Assembly (NCBI GenBank): GCA_005808865.1
Contig: SYKU01000029.1
Coordinates: forward strand, 1 to 55,421
Source of the DNA: Acidobacteriota bacterium
Lineage (GTDB): Bacteria > Acidobacteriota > Terriglobia > Bryobacterales > Bryobacteraceae
Direction of reading: 5' to 3'
Length of the DNA: 55,421 bases
Below are positions 26,446-34,816 of this stretch, in pieces. The position numbers and the translations under genes are program-made. The notes below the pieces were generated by a model. That model saw only the letters and a list, made by a program, of their open reading frames with translations, was not told the DNA's origin and made no database searches. How positions within the stretch are numbered: the first letter of the stretch is position 1; the number at the start of each line of letters is the position of its first letter.

Positions 26446-26833
26446 TATACCATTTGAGGACCACGTGACTGCAAGCTTCCTCGCGAAGCCGTTCCCGCAA
26501 CAACTACGGAACGGATAGGACCGCTGGCATTCCCGGGGTCGGGCGGATACCCGCTGAGAGACTCTTCAATGTCCATGGCGCCGTGCATTATGCGGCTAAT
26601 CCCGATTACGATGCGGCGGAGCTTTGTAGAACCAGAACTTGTTGATTCGGGGACTTGGCTCGCTTGGCCCTCGGAGGCGCCATGACTGATAGCCCACAGC
26701 CCAACAACACCAGCCCTCAGCATGGCTGCGCCCCCGAGGTGCCGCTTCCGTTTCGCACGGCAAAATTGCTGAAGCGCCGCAGCGGTGCGGCCGACTTCCG
26801 GATGCGCCGTTATCGGTCTATATTAGGGTGTGT
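26446..26833. other. Divergent intergenic region
   Basis: About 390 bases between the dehydratase operon (minus) and the cytochrome-ankyrin gene (plus). No supported gene. On the minus strand, TTGCAG and TATAAC with a 19-base spacer lie directly before the dehydratase start, which would give an almost leaderless message. The promoter call is weak. Confidence 0.35.
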
Positions 26834-29047
26834 ATGGTGAGCCACCAGTGCATGAACATCGCCCACGCCTTGGCCCTTGCGGCTTTCGTTGCCTTGTTGA
26901 GCGCTCGCCCGCTCCCGGCGAAGGTGGATTTCGGCGGCGAAATTCTCCCTTTGATCAAAACACATTGCGTGGAGTGTCACGGGCCCTCGCAACAGATGGC
27001 CGGCCTGCGGCTGGATCGCCGCAAGGACGCGCTACCTAACCGGATCGGCGCCAATGGCGCGCGGATCATACCGGGGAAAAGCGAGTCGAGCCGGCTCTAC
27101 CAGCGGATCGCGGGAACCGGAGCCGGAACTCGCATGCCGCCGCCGGGGCCGTTGCCCGCCGGACAAATCGCTCTGTTCAAGGCGTGGATTGACGAGGGAG
27201 CCGAGTGGCCCGATGCCGTGGCTGGCGATCGTAGCACGGCGCCGGTGGACCCGCGAGTTGTGGAAATGATGGCCGCGCTGCGCAGCGGAGAGTTCCAGGT
27301 CTTTAAGCGCATCCTCCATGGCCACCCGAAATCCGTGGACGGCACGGGGCCAAGCGGTTGGACTCCCCTGATGTATGCCGCCCTTTACGGCGGACCCGAG
27401 GAGATCAAGCTGCTTCTCGACGAGGGCGCCAACCCGAATCAACGAAATGACGACGGCGCCACGGCGCTCATGTACGCCGTCGATGATCCCGGAAAGACCC
27501 GCCTGCTGCTCGAAAAGGGAGCTGATCCGAACATCCGCTCGGGCCTGGGACGAACCGCGCTGGTCATCGCTTCGGGATGGTTTGGATCTGCCTCCGCAGT
27601 CAGACTCCTTCTGGAAAAAGGTGTGGACCCGGAGACTCCGGGCGATCCCATTCCGCTCCAGCCGCTAAACCTCGCCGCCGCTGCGGGCGACCTGGATTCA
27701 GTCCGCTTGCTGGTTGAACGGGGAGCGAAAAAGCCGCGCCTGCGGGGGGCCAGTCTCTACTGCGCGCCCTGCCTGGACCTCCTGCTCCCGCTGGCGGATG
27801 GAAAAGACCTCAGTGGCTTGCTTGAGCAAGCGGTGCTTACCGGAGATGTGCGCCAGGTCCGGAGACTGCTCGAGCGTGGCGCCACCGCGCGTTCCGGTCT
27901 GTTGCTGGCCGCGGCCACGTCGCCCACGCCGATTCCGCCGGAGTTCTTCCCGGCCTTCGTCAGCCGCGGCGCATCGCTCGAGGAGAAGACCAGCTACGGC
28001 GTCACCCTTCTCGATCTTGCCAATCGCAACCGCAATGCGGAACTGGTGCGTTTCCTGCGGGAGGCGAAAGGAACAGGCGAAATCCAGGCTCAAACTGTCA
28101 GGAAACCGAAACCGGCTGGATCGTCCCGCGCCGCTATCGAGCGAAGTCTTCCGCTGCTCCAGCGCTCCGACGTGACCTTCCTCGAAAAGGCCGGCTGTGT
28201 TTCCTGTCATAACAACTCTCTTACCGCCATGACCGTGTCCGCCGCCCGTGCCAAGGGTTTCGCCGTGAACGAGCAGATCGCGACCGGCCAACTGCGCCGG
28301 ATCTCGGCTTTCCTTCTCGATAATGGCGCCGGTGGCATGGAAAACCGTGGCAGACCCGGCGCCGCCGACACGGTGAGTTACATCCTGATCGGCATGGCCG
28401 CCGAGAACTATCCGGACGACATGGCCACCGATATCTGGGCGCGGTATCTCAAGAGTCTTCAGCGCCAGGACGGCTCATGGCGCGTGCTTCCGGGCCGCCC
28501 GCCGATCGAATCGAGCGACTTTCAGGTGACCGCCTCTTCGGTGAGGGCGCTGCGCGTGTTTGGTCTGAAAAGCCGCCAGCCCTCCTATGATCGAGCGGCC
28601 GCGGCGGGGATGCGATGGCTGGAAGCCACTCCGCCCCGGGATACCGAAGACTTCGCGTTTAAGATCCTCGGCCTGGTATGGGGAGGCGGAAGCCGCGAGG
28701 CGATCCGGAGAACGGTGCGGGATCTCTGGGCCCGGCAGCGGCCGGACGGAGGCTGGGCGCAGACCACCCTCCTCGATTCCGATGCCTACGCCACCGGCCA
28801 GGCGTTGATGACAATCGCCACGGCCCAACCGAATTCCACCGGCGGGCAGAGCTTCAAGCGGGGGACCCGCTACCTGTTGAACACCCAACTGGAAGACGGG
28901 TCGTGGTACGTGCGGTCGCGCGCGCCGTCGCTCCAACCGTATTTCGAAAGCGATTTCCCGCACGGATACGACCAGTTCATCTCGGCCGCGGCCACCAACT
29001 GGGCTACTCTGGCGTTACTTACTTCCGTACCTGGTTCGGCGCGATAG
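26834..29047 (+). CDS. Multidomain secreted protein: cytochrome c (PSCyt1-like), ankyrin repeats, second haem motif, alpha/alpha-barrel
   Basis: 737 residues from ATG 26834 (AGGG seven bases upstream); ATG 26852 is an alternative start. After a signal peptide comes a planctomycete-type cytochrome domain with CVECH and the blocks PGKSESSRLYQRI and RMPPPGPLP. Residues about 150-420 hold ankyrin repeats (GWTPLMYAALYGGPEEIKLL, GATALMYAVDDPGKTRLLLE, LNLAAAAGDLDSVRLLVERG). A second haem motif, CVSCH, follows near residue 460. The C-terminal third resembles a prenyltransferase/squalene-cyclase-type alpha/alpha-barrel: YLKSLQRQDGSWRVLPGRPP, LWARQRPDGGWAQT, YLLNTQLEDGSWYVRSRAPS. This is a periplasmic diheme scaffold of unknown activity. 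The domain order is unusual and described under findings. Confidence 0.85.
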   Translation: MVSHQCMNIAHALALAAFVALLSARPLPAKVDFGGEILPLIKTHCVECHGPSQQMAGLRLDRRKDALPNRIGANGARIIPGKSESSRLYQRIAGTGAGTRMPPPGPLPAGQIALFKAWIDEGAEWPDAVAGDRSTAPVDPRVVEMMAALRSGEFQVFKRILHGHPKSVDGTGPSGWTPLMYAALYGGPEEIKLLLDEGANPNQRNDDGATALMYAVDDPGKTRLLLEKGADPNIRSGLGRTALVIASGWFGSASAVRLLLEKGVDPETPGDPIPLQPLNLAAAAGDLDSVRLLVERGAKKPRLRGASLYCAPCLDLLLPLADGKDLSGLLEQAVLTGDVRQVRRLLERGATARSGLLLAAATSPTPIPPEFFPAFVSRGASLEEKTSYGVTLLDLANRNRNAELVRFLREAKGTGEIQAQTVRKPKPAGSSRAAIERSLPLLQRSDVTFLEKAGCVSCHNNSLTAMTVSAARAKGFAVNEQIATGQLRRISAFLLDNGAGGMENRGRPGAADTVSYILIGMAAENYPDDMATDIWARYLKSLQRQDGSWRVLPGRPPIESSDFQVTASSVRALRVFGLKSRQPSYDRAAAAGMRWLEATPPRDTEDFAFKILGLVWGGGSREAIRRTVRDLWARQRPDGGWAQTTLLDSDAYATGQALMTIATAQPNSTGGQSFKRGTRYLLNTQLEDGSWYVRSRAPSLQPYFESDFPHGYDQFISAAATNWATLALLTSVPGSAR

Positions 29048-29103
29048 AGGGAACCACACATCACATCTAATCCCATTTCCGAAGCCGCAATTTACCCCAC
29101 TCC

Positions 29104-29889
29104 ATGACTGATCTGCAAACCACACCTTGGATAAGCCCAATCAAACAGCGTCTCCGCGCCGGTAAGACCGTTATCGGTCTCACCATCACTACCGCCAGTG
29201 CGGATGTCGCCGCCGCGGCCGCCCGTCTCGGCTTCGATTTCCTCTGGATCGAGATGGAGCATTCCCCCATCACCCTCGAGACTCTCCGGAACATGATTCT
29301 CGCCATGCGCGGGCTCTCCGCCATTCCCGTCGCGCGGGTGCCCGTAAACGAGCTCTGGCAGGCGAAGCGCGTGCTCGACGCCGGCGCGATGGGCGTCGTC
29401 TTCCCCTTTGTCAGCACGCCCGAGCTCGCGCGCCGGGCCGTGTCGGCGTGCAAATACCCGCCGGCCGGCCGCCGCGGCTCCGGAGCTGGACTCGCCGCTT
29501 CCGTCTGGCCCGACGCCCCGAATTTCTACGACCAGTCCGATGAAAACGTCGCCGTCATCGCCATGATCGAGGAATCGCTCGCCGTCGACAACATCGACTC
29601 CATCGCCGCGACGCCGGGAATCGACGCCTTGTTCCTCGGCACGAGCGATCTCTCTTTCTCGCTTGGCCTTCGTGGCGAGCAGGATCATCCCCAGCTTCAG
29701 GAAGCCATCGATAAGGTCCTCGCGGCCGGCCAACGTCACGGCGTAGCCGTGGGACGGCCCGCCCACACGGCCGCGGACATTCACGAATACACGCGCCAGG
29801 GCTTTCGGATGTTCCAGTCTCAAACCGATCTCGGCCTGATCGCCGCCGGAGCGCGCGAACTTCTGGGTCCACTTGGGCCCCGCCCTTAA
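29104..29889 (+). CDS. HpcH/HpaI-family aldolase
   Basis: 261 residues from ATG 29104. TIM-barrel class II aldolase features are GFDFLWIEMEHSPITLETLR (metal-binding Glu region), IPVARVPVNELWQAKRVLDA, GAMGVVFPFVSTPE, and MIEESLAVDNIDSIAATPGI followed by DALFLGTSDLSFSLG. Enzymes of this family cleave 2-keto-3-deoxy sugar acids or 2,4-dihydroxyheptanedioate into pyruvate plus an aldehyde. It has no signal peptide, so it is cytoplasmic. The MFS gene starts one base after its stop. Together with the nearby dehydratase it could complete a sugar-acid pathway; that link is inference. Confidence 0.9.
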   Translation: MTDLQTTPWISPIKQRLRAGKTVIGLTITTASADVAAAAARLGFDFLWIEMEHSPITLETLRNMILAMRGLSAIPVARVPVNELWQAKRVLDAGAMGVVFPFVSTPELARRAVSACKYPPAGRRGSGAGLAASVWPDAPNFYDQSDENVAVIAMIEESLAVDNIDSIAATPGIDALFLGTSDLSFSLGLRGEQDHPQLQEAIDKVLAAGQRHGVAVGRPAHTAADIHEYTRQGFRMFQSQTDLGLIAAGARELLGPLGPRP

Positions 29890-29890
29890 C

Positions 29891-31147
29891 ATGCCTGCTG
29901 ACAACCCCAACTCCCGCTACAAGTGGCATGTGGTCGGCATGCTATGGTGGACAGCCTTCTTTAATTACGCCGACCGTCAGGCCATCTTCTCCGTCTTCCC
30001 GCTCCTCGAAAAAGAAATGGGGCTGACCACCCTTCAGCTCGGACTGCTTGGCTCTTCTTTCGCATGGGTCTACGGCCTCGGAGCGCCCTTCGCCGGAGCG
30101 ATCGTGGACCGCGTGCGCCGGAAAGCCGCCATTATCGGCGGCCTGCACGCCTGGAGCATCATCTGCATGGCGACGGCCCTCTCCAAGAACTTTCGTCACC
30201 TCCTCTTCTTTCGGGGCGCGGAAGGCTTGGGCGAAACCTTCTATTTCCCCGCTTCCGTTTCGCTCATCAGCGATTACCACGGTAAGGCAACACGGTCGCG
30301 CGCGCTCGGCCTGCATCAAACCAGCGTCTACATGGGAACCATCGCGGGGGGCTTCTTCGCCGGTTTGATCGGCCAGAACTACGGCTGGCGGTGGTCGTTC
30401 ATCGTATTCGGCGGAATGGGAGTCGTCCTCGGTCTGGTGCTGAACAAGTTGCTGATCGAACCGGAACGCGGCGCGTCGGAAGAGTTTTCGGAGAGCGCTG
30501 CTAAAGAGGCGCGCCTGCCGGTTCTGGCGTTCATTAAATTGATCCGCACTACGCCGCTCGCGCTCATTCTGATGGGCGCTTTCCTTTGCTCGAACTTCGT
30601 CGCGGTGGTGCTTCTCTCCTGGATGCCGAAGTTCCTCTACGACCGCTTTCACTTGAGCCTGGCGATGGCTGGGCTCGCTGCCACGGCGTTCGCGCAGGTG
30701 GCCAGCATGGCAGGTTCGGCCCTGGGAGGGTGGATGGCCGACAAACTGCGCGAGCGCACCCCGGGAGGCCGCATGATCGTTCAGGCCGTCGGCGTTCTGT
30801 GCGGCGCGCCCTTCGTCTACCTGTGTGGCCAGACGCAGTCCGTCGCATGGCTGATCGTCGCGCTCATTGCATGGGGTCTGTTCAAGGGCATCTACGACGC
30901 CAACATTTTCGCTTCGGTTTTTGACGTCGTTCCGCCCAAGGCCCGCGGTTCGGCGGCCGGTTTCATGACCATGATTGGATGGCTCGGTGGCGGTGGCTCC
31001 GCGCCGATTGTCGTCGGCTGGGTTGCCCAAAGCACCGGGCTGGGTGGGGCGATTTCACTCGCGGCCATCGTCTACGTAGTGGCCGGAGCCCTTTTGATAG
31101 TGGGCGTTGTGCGCTTCGTTCCCCGCCTGCCTGTATCATTGAGGTAG
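29891..31147 (+). CDS. MFS transporter, anion:cation symporter (sugar-acid) type
   Basis: 418 residues from ATG 29891, with about 12 hydrophobic segments. The N-terminal half has WWTAFFNYADRQAIFSVFPL, the loop motif AGAIVDRVRRKAAIIGGL, GLGETFYFPASVSLISDYH and GLHQTSVYMGTIAGGFFAG, as in the ACS family of organic-anion/H+ or Na+ symporters (hexuronate, galactonate transporters). An upstream extension of the frame overlaps the aldolase stop and was not used. One base separates the genes and the stop overlaps the GTG start of the next gene. Co-transcription with the aldolase supports a sugar-acid substrate. Confidence 0.9.
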   Translation: MPADNPNSRYKWHVVGMLWWTAFFNYADRQAIFSVFPLLEKEMGLTTLQLGLLGSSFAWVYGLGAPFAGAIVDRVRRKAAIIGGLHAWSIICMATALSKNFRHLLFFRGAEGLGETFYFPASVSLISDYHGKATRSRALGLHQTSVYMGTIAGGFFAGLIGQNYGWRWSFIVFGGMGVVLGLVLNKLLIEPERGASEEFSESAAKEARLPVLAFIKLIRTTPLALILMGAFLCSNFVAVVLLSWMPKFLYDRFHLSLAMAGLAATAFAQVASMAGSALGGWMADKLRERTPGGRMIVQAVGVLCGAPFVYLCGQTQSVAWLIVALIAWGLFKGIYDANIFASVFDVVPPKARGSAAGFMTMIGWLGGGGSAPIVVGWVAQSTGLGGAISLAAIVYVVAGALLIVGVVRFVPRLPVSLR

Positions 31148-34089
31148 TGCGCTGCCGATGGCCCCTTGCCCTCATTCCCGCCCTGGCGATCGCCGGTATC
31201 CTGGCTGCCGGGACGGAGGACTTCCAGGGAAAGCGCATTGTGTCGATTTCTTTTGACCCCGCCCGGCAGCCTGTCAATTCGACCGATTTGCACGCCATTC
31301 TCCCGCTAAAAACGGGGACCGGTCTCAAGATGCAGGACGTCCGCGACGCCATCAAGCGGCTTTACGCCACGGGGCATTACTTGGACATACAGGTCGACGC
31401 ACAGCCGGAGGCAGACGGCGTCGCTTTGCGATTCCTTACGAAGAGCAGTTGGTTCATTGGACGCGTTTTCGTGGAAGGCGCGCCGCCGGAACCTCCCAAC
31501 AACGGGCAACTTGTGAACGCCACCAGTCTCGATCTCGGCCAGCCCTTTTACGGACACGATGTACGAAACGCCGCCTCGGCCATAAGCCGCGCGCTTGAGA
31601 ACGACGGCTACTACGAGAGCACCGTTGCACCCCAACTCGAATATGATCAGGATACGCATCAGGTTCACGTGCGGTTCACAATCGAAAGCGGCAAGCGGGC
31701 GCATTTTGAGCACGCTCGCGTTCTGGGTGCGGAGGGCGGGGAAGGCGGTGCGGTGGCTGGAAAGGTCGCGGATGCCACCAGGTGGAAGGGCTGGTTCGGA
31801 TGGCAGCCATTCACACGGGTACGCGTTCAGCGAGGTCTTGAGCGAGTGCGCGAGTACTACCGGAAGCGCCAGAGGCTCCTGGCATCGGTGTCGGTCGACG
31901 ACCTGATCCACGATCCGGAGCGGCGCTCGGTGCAACCCGTGTTGGCCGTGGATGCGGGACCGGTGCTCGACGTACGCGTGGTCGGCGCGAAGCTCTCGCG
32001 GAGCAAGCTGAAACGCTACCTTCCGATTTACGAAGAGAGAACCGTGGACCGGGATCTTCTCCTCGAAGGCAAGCGCAACCTGCGCGACCACTTTCAGGGA
32101 GAAGGGTACTTCGAGGTGGAAGTGGAATTCAAGGAGCAGCGCGTGAGGGACGGCCACGCTTACCTGGACTACATTGTGAATCTGGGCAACCGGCACCGGC
32201 TGGCATACGTAGGTATCCAGGGGAACAAATACTTCGACAAAGAAACTATCAGGGAACGAATGCTCCTGACCGCGAAGTCGCTGTCCGATCGCCGCGGCCG
32301 TTACAGCGAGAGTCTGCGCCGCCGCGATGAAGAGAACATCGCCGCGCTCTATCAATCGAACGGCTTCCCATCGGTCAAGGTTTCCTCGAAGGTGGTGGAT
32401 GACTACCTGGGACGCCGCGGAGATCTTGGCGTCTTCATGACCGTGGAGGAAGGCCCGCAATGGCTCGTGTCGAAGTTCGAACTCCAGGGCGTGGATGCGG
32501 AGCAGCGTGAGAAAATTGTACCGCTGATCGCTTCGGGAGAAGGCCAACCCTTCAGTCCGTCAAATGTCGCGATTGACCGCGACAACGTTCTTGCATTTTT
32601 CTTCTCGAATGGATACCCTAACGCGACGTTTGAGTGGAGTTCCGATCCCGAGGGACCGAACAAAGTCCGCCTCCTGTACGCCGTCTCGGAAGGGCCGCGG
32701 CAGTTCGTGCGCGGCGTGCTTGTCGGAGGTCTTGAGACAACGCGCCGCAAGCTCGTTGACCGCAATCTGTTGTCGGTCGCTCCGGGCGATCCGCTCTCGC
32801 AGATCAGCATGGCCGAGACGCAAAAGCGCCTGTACGATCTTGGCGTTTTCGCTCGTGTGAACATGGCGGTTCAAAACCCCGAGGGCGACACTCAGCGGAA
32901 ATACCTGCTCTACCAGGTTGAGGAGGCGCGGAAGTACTCGATCGCTACCGGTTTCGGCGCGGAACTCGCGCGGATTGGCGGCAGCCAGACCAGCTTCGAT
33001 TCTCCGGCGGGAAAGGCGGGCTTCAGCCCTCGCGTGTCGTTCGACGCGAGCCGTCTTAACCTTCAGGGTCTTGGCCACACCTTGAGTTTTCGCAGCCGGC
33101 TCTCCACCTTGCAGCGGCGCGCTCTGTTGACCTACACGGCTCCCCGGATTCGGAATGAGCCCGGGCTGAACCTATCCTTCTCCGGGCTCTTTGACGATTC
33201 ACGCGATGTCCGGACGTTCTCCGCGAAGCGCCAGGAGGCTTCCATGCAGCTATCGCAGCGCATCTCAAGGCCAACCACCGCGTTCTATCGTTTCAGCTAC
33301 CGGCGGGTGAGCGTCGACGAATCCACGCTCAAGATTAATCCCCTTCTCATCCCGCTGCTCGCGCAACCGGTGCGCCTTGGCATTCTCTCCGGCAACCTGA
33401 TCCGTGACAAGCGCGACGATCCGACCGACGCGCACAAGGGTGTCTACAGCACTCTTGACGCGGGGATCGCCTCGGGTATTTTTGGATCGCAAGCGAACTT
33501 CGTTCGCCTCCTGGCGCGAAACAGCACGTATCATCCGATAGGTAAGAAACTGGTCCTGGCGCGTGCCACAACCGCCGGCTGGATGGCGGCGTACGATTTT
33601 TCAAGCGACCTGGCGGTCACCGGGGGCGTCCCTTTGCCCGAGAGATTTTTCACCGGCGGAGCCAGTTCCCATCGGGGATTTCCCGAGAATCAGGCTGGCG
33701 TCCGCGACACAACGACCGGATTTCCCTTGGGTGGCAACGCCGTATTCATCAACAACGTGGAATTGCGATTCCCCCTGTGGGGATCGAAAATCGGCGGCGT
33801 TTTGTTCCAGGACGCCGGGAACGCCTACTCGCGGCTGCGTGACGTGTCATTTCGCGCGCGCCAGCGCGATATCACGGACTTCAACTATATGGTGCACTCG
33901 GTGGGTTTTGGAATCAGATACCGGACACCAGTCGGCCCCGTGCGTCTCGACTTCGCGTTGACGCCGAACTCTCCGCGCTTTTTCGGATTCGAGGGAACAC
34001 GTGAAGACCTTCTGTTCGGGCGCGGCCGCGAGACGAACCAGCGCCTCAGCCGCTTCCAGTTCCATTTCTCGATCGGGCAGGCTTTCTGA
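31147..34089 (+). CDS. BamA/TamA-like outer-membrane assembly protein with POTRA repeats
   Basis: 980 residues from GTG 31147, which overlaps the stop of the MFS gene and opens the signal peptide MRCRWPLALIPALAIAGILA. About 500 residues of POTRA-type repeats follow (VSISFDPARQPV, KRLYATGHYLDIQVDAQPEA, LAYVGIQGNKYFDKETIRER, QKRLYDLGVFARVNM). The C-terminal half is an Omp85 barrel: the loop-6 motif appears as SSHRGFP, then VELRFPLWGSKIGGVLFQDA, ending FHFSIGQAF with a terminal Phe. It is longer than E. coli BamA, by an expanded POTRA region. Directly followed by SurA-like and TamB-like genes, so it most likely acts as the outer-membrane partner of TamB (TamA role) or as a second BamA. Confidence 0.88.
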   Translation: MRCRWPLALIPALAIAGILAAGTEDFQGKRIVSISFDPARQPVNSTDLHAILPLKTGTGLKMQDVRDAIKRLYATGHYLDIQVDAQPEADGVALRFLTKSSWFIGRVFVEGAPPEPPNNGQLVNATSLDLGQPFYGHDVRNAASAISRALENDGYYESTVAPQLEYDQDTHQVHVRFTIESGKRAHFEHARVLGAEGGEGGAVAGKVADATRWKGWFGWQPFTRVRVQRGLERVREYYRKRQRLLASVSVDDLIHDPERRSVQPVLAVDAGPVLDVRVVGAKLSRSKLKRYLPIYEERTVDRDLLLEGKRNLRDHFQGEGYFEVEVEFKEQRVRDGHAYLDYIVNLGNRHRLAYVGIQGNKYFDKETIRERMLLTAKSLSDRRGRYSESLRRRDEENIAALYQSNGFPSVKVSSKVVDDYLGRRGDLGVFMTVEEGPQWLVSKFELQGVDAEQREKIVPLIASGEGQPFSPSNVAIDRDNVLAFFFSNGYPNATFEWSSDPEGPNKVRLLYAVSEGPRQFVRGVLVGGLETTRRKLVDRNLLSVAPGDPLSQISMAETQKRLYDLGVFARVNMAVQNPEGDTQRKYLLYQVEEARKYSIATGFGAELARIGGSQTSFDSPAGKAGFSPRVSFDASRLNLQGLGHTLSFRSRLSTLQRRALLTYTAPRIRNEPGLNLSFSGLFDDSRDVRTFSAKRQEASMQLSQRISRPTTAFYRFSYRRVSVDESTLKINPLLIPLLAQPVRLGILSGNLIRDKRDDPTDAHKGVYSTLDAGIASGIFGSQANFVRLLARNSTYHPIGKKLVLARATTAGWMAAYDFSSDLAVTGGVPLPERFFTGGASSHRGFPENQAGVRDTTTGFPLGGNAVFINNVELRFPLWGSKIGGVLFQDAGNAYSRLRDVSFRARQRDITDFNYMVHSVGFGIRYRTPVGPVRLDFALTPNSPRFFGFEGTREDLLFGRGRETNQRLSRFQFHFSIGQAF

Positions 34090-34090
34090 C

Positions 34091-34816
34091 ATGCGACACC
34101 TGACCGAGCCACCGGCACTGGCCGCTTGCGTCGTTGTGAAGCAGGCCCTTCAGCCTGCCTGCCGTGCGAAGCGCGGCCGGTTTGCCTGCGCCGTGGGCGC
34201 CGCTGCCGGCACATGGCCGTCATTTGCCTGCCTCGCCGCGACCCTCCTTCTGGTAACCTGCGCGTCGGCTGAGATCCTTGATCGCGTCGCCGTCAGCGTC
34301 GGCAACTCCGTGATCACACGAGACGAAGTCCGCCGCGAAGTCCGTCTTACGGCGTTCCTGAACGGCGAACCGTCCGGCGCCCGTGCCCCGGAGATGCGGA
34401 AGGCCGCCGAGCGTTTGGTCGAACAACTCCTGGTGCGAAGGGAACTGGAACTCGCCCATTACCCAACTCCGGGAACTGTCGAAATAGAACCTCTGATGAA
34501 GGGCCTCGACCTCACGAAGCTGGCCGCCCACGGATTGACTACGGAAGACCTGCGAGCCCATTTCGCCTGGCAGGTACAACTTCTCCGGTTCGTCGATTTC
34601 CGCTTCCGGCCGGGCGTCCAGGTTTCAAACGCCGAAATTCAGGAGTACTTCGAGAGGAGGGTTCTGCCATCGAAGCCTGGGGCGGACCTTGAAGGCTCTC
34701 GCTCGGCGATAGAAACGGCTCTAACCGAAGAGCAAGTCGATAAACAACTCGACGCCTGGCTCCGCGAAGCGCGCGCCCATTCCCGCATCGAGTTCCGTGA
34801 CGAGGCCTTCGAATGA
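34091..34816 (+). CDS. SurA N-terminal-domain-like periplasmic chaperone without PPIase domain
   Basis: 241 residues from ATG 34091, one base after the previous stop. A 40-residue Ala/Cys-rich leader precedes a hydrophobic segment (FACLAATLLLVTCASA). Then comes the SurA/PpiD-type start ILDRVAVSVGNSVITRDEVR, with LVEQLLVRRELELA and VSNAEIQEYFERR. The parvulin isomerase domain of full-length SurA is missing, so only client binding is expected. Flanking by Omp85 and TamB genes fits a role in ferrying outer-membrane proteins. The leader is odd and contains an inverted repeat, GCAGGC and GCCTGC, around 34141-34158. The real start could be further in, but no better start codon with a ribosome binding site was seen. 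Confidence 0.78.
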   Translation: MRHLTEPPALAACVVVKQALQPACRAKRGRFACAVGAAAGTWPSFACLAATLLLVTCASAEILDRVAVSVGNSVITRDEVRREVRLTAFLNGEPSGARAPEMRKAAERLVEQLLVRRELELAHYPTPGTVEIEPLMKGLDLTKLAAHGLTTEDLRAHFAWQVQLLRFVDFRFRPGVQVSNAEIQEYFERRVLPSKPGADLEGSRSAIETALTEEQVDKQLDAWLREARAHSRIEFRDEAFE

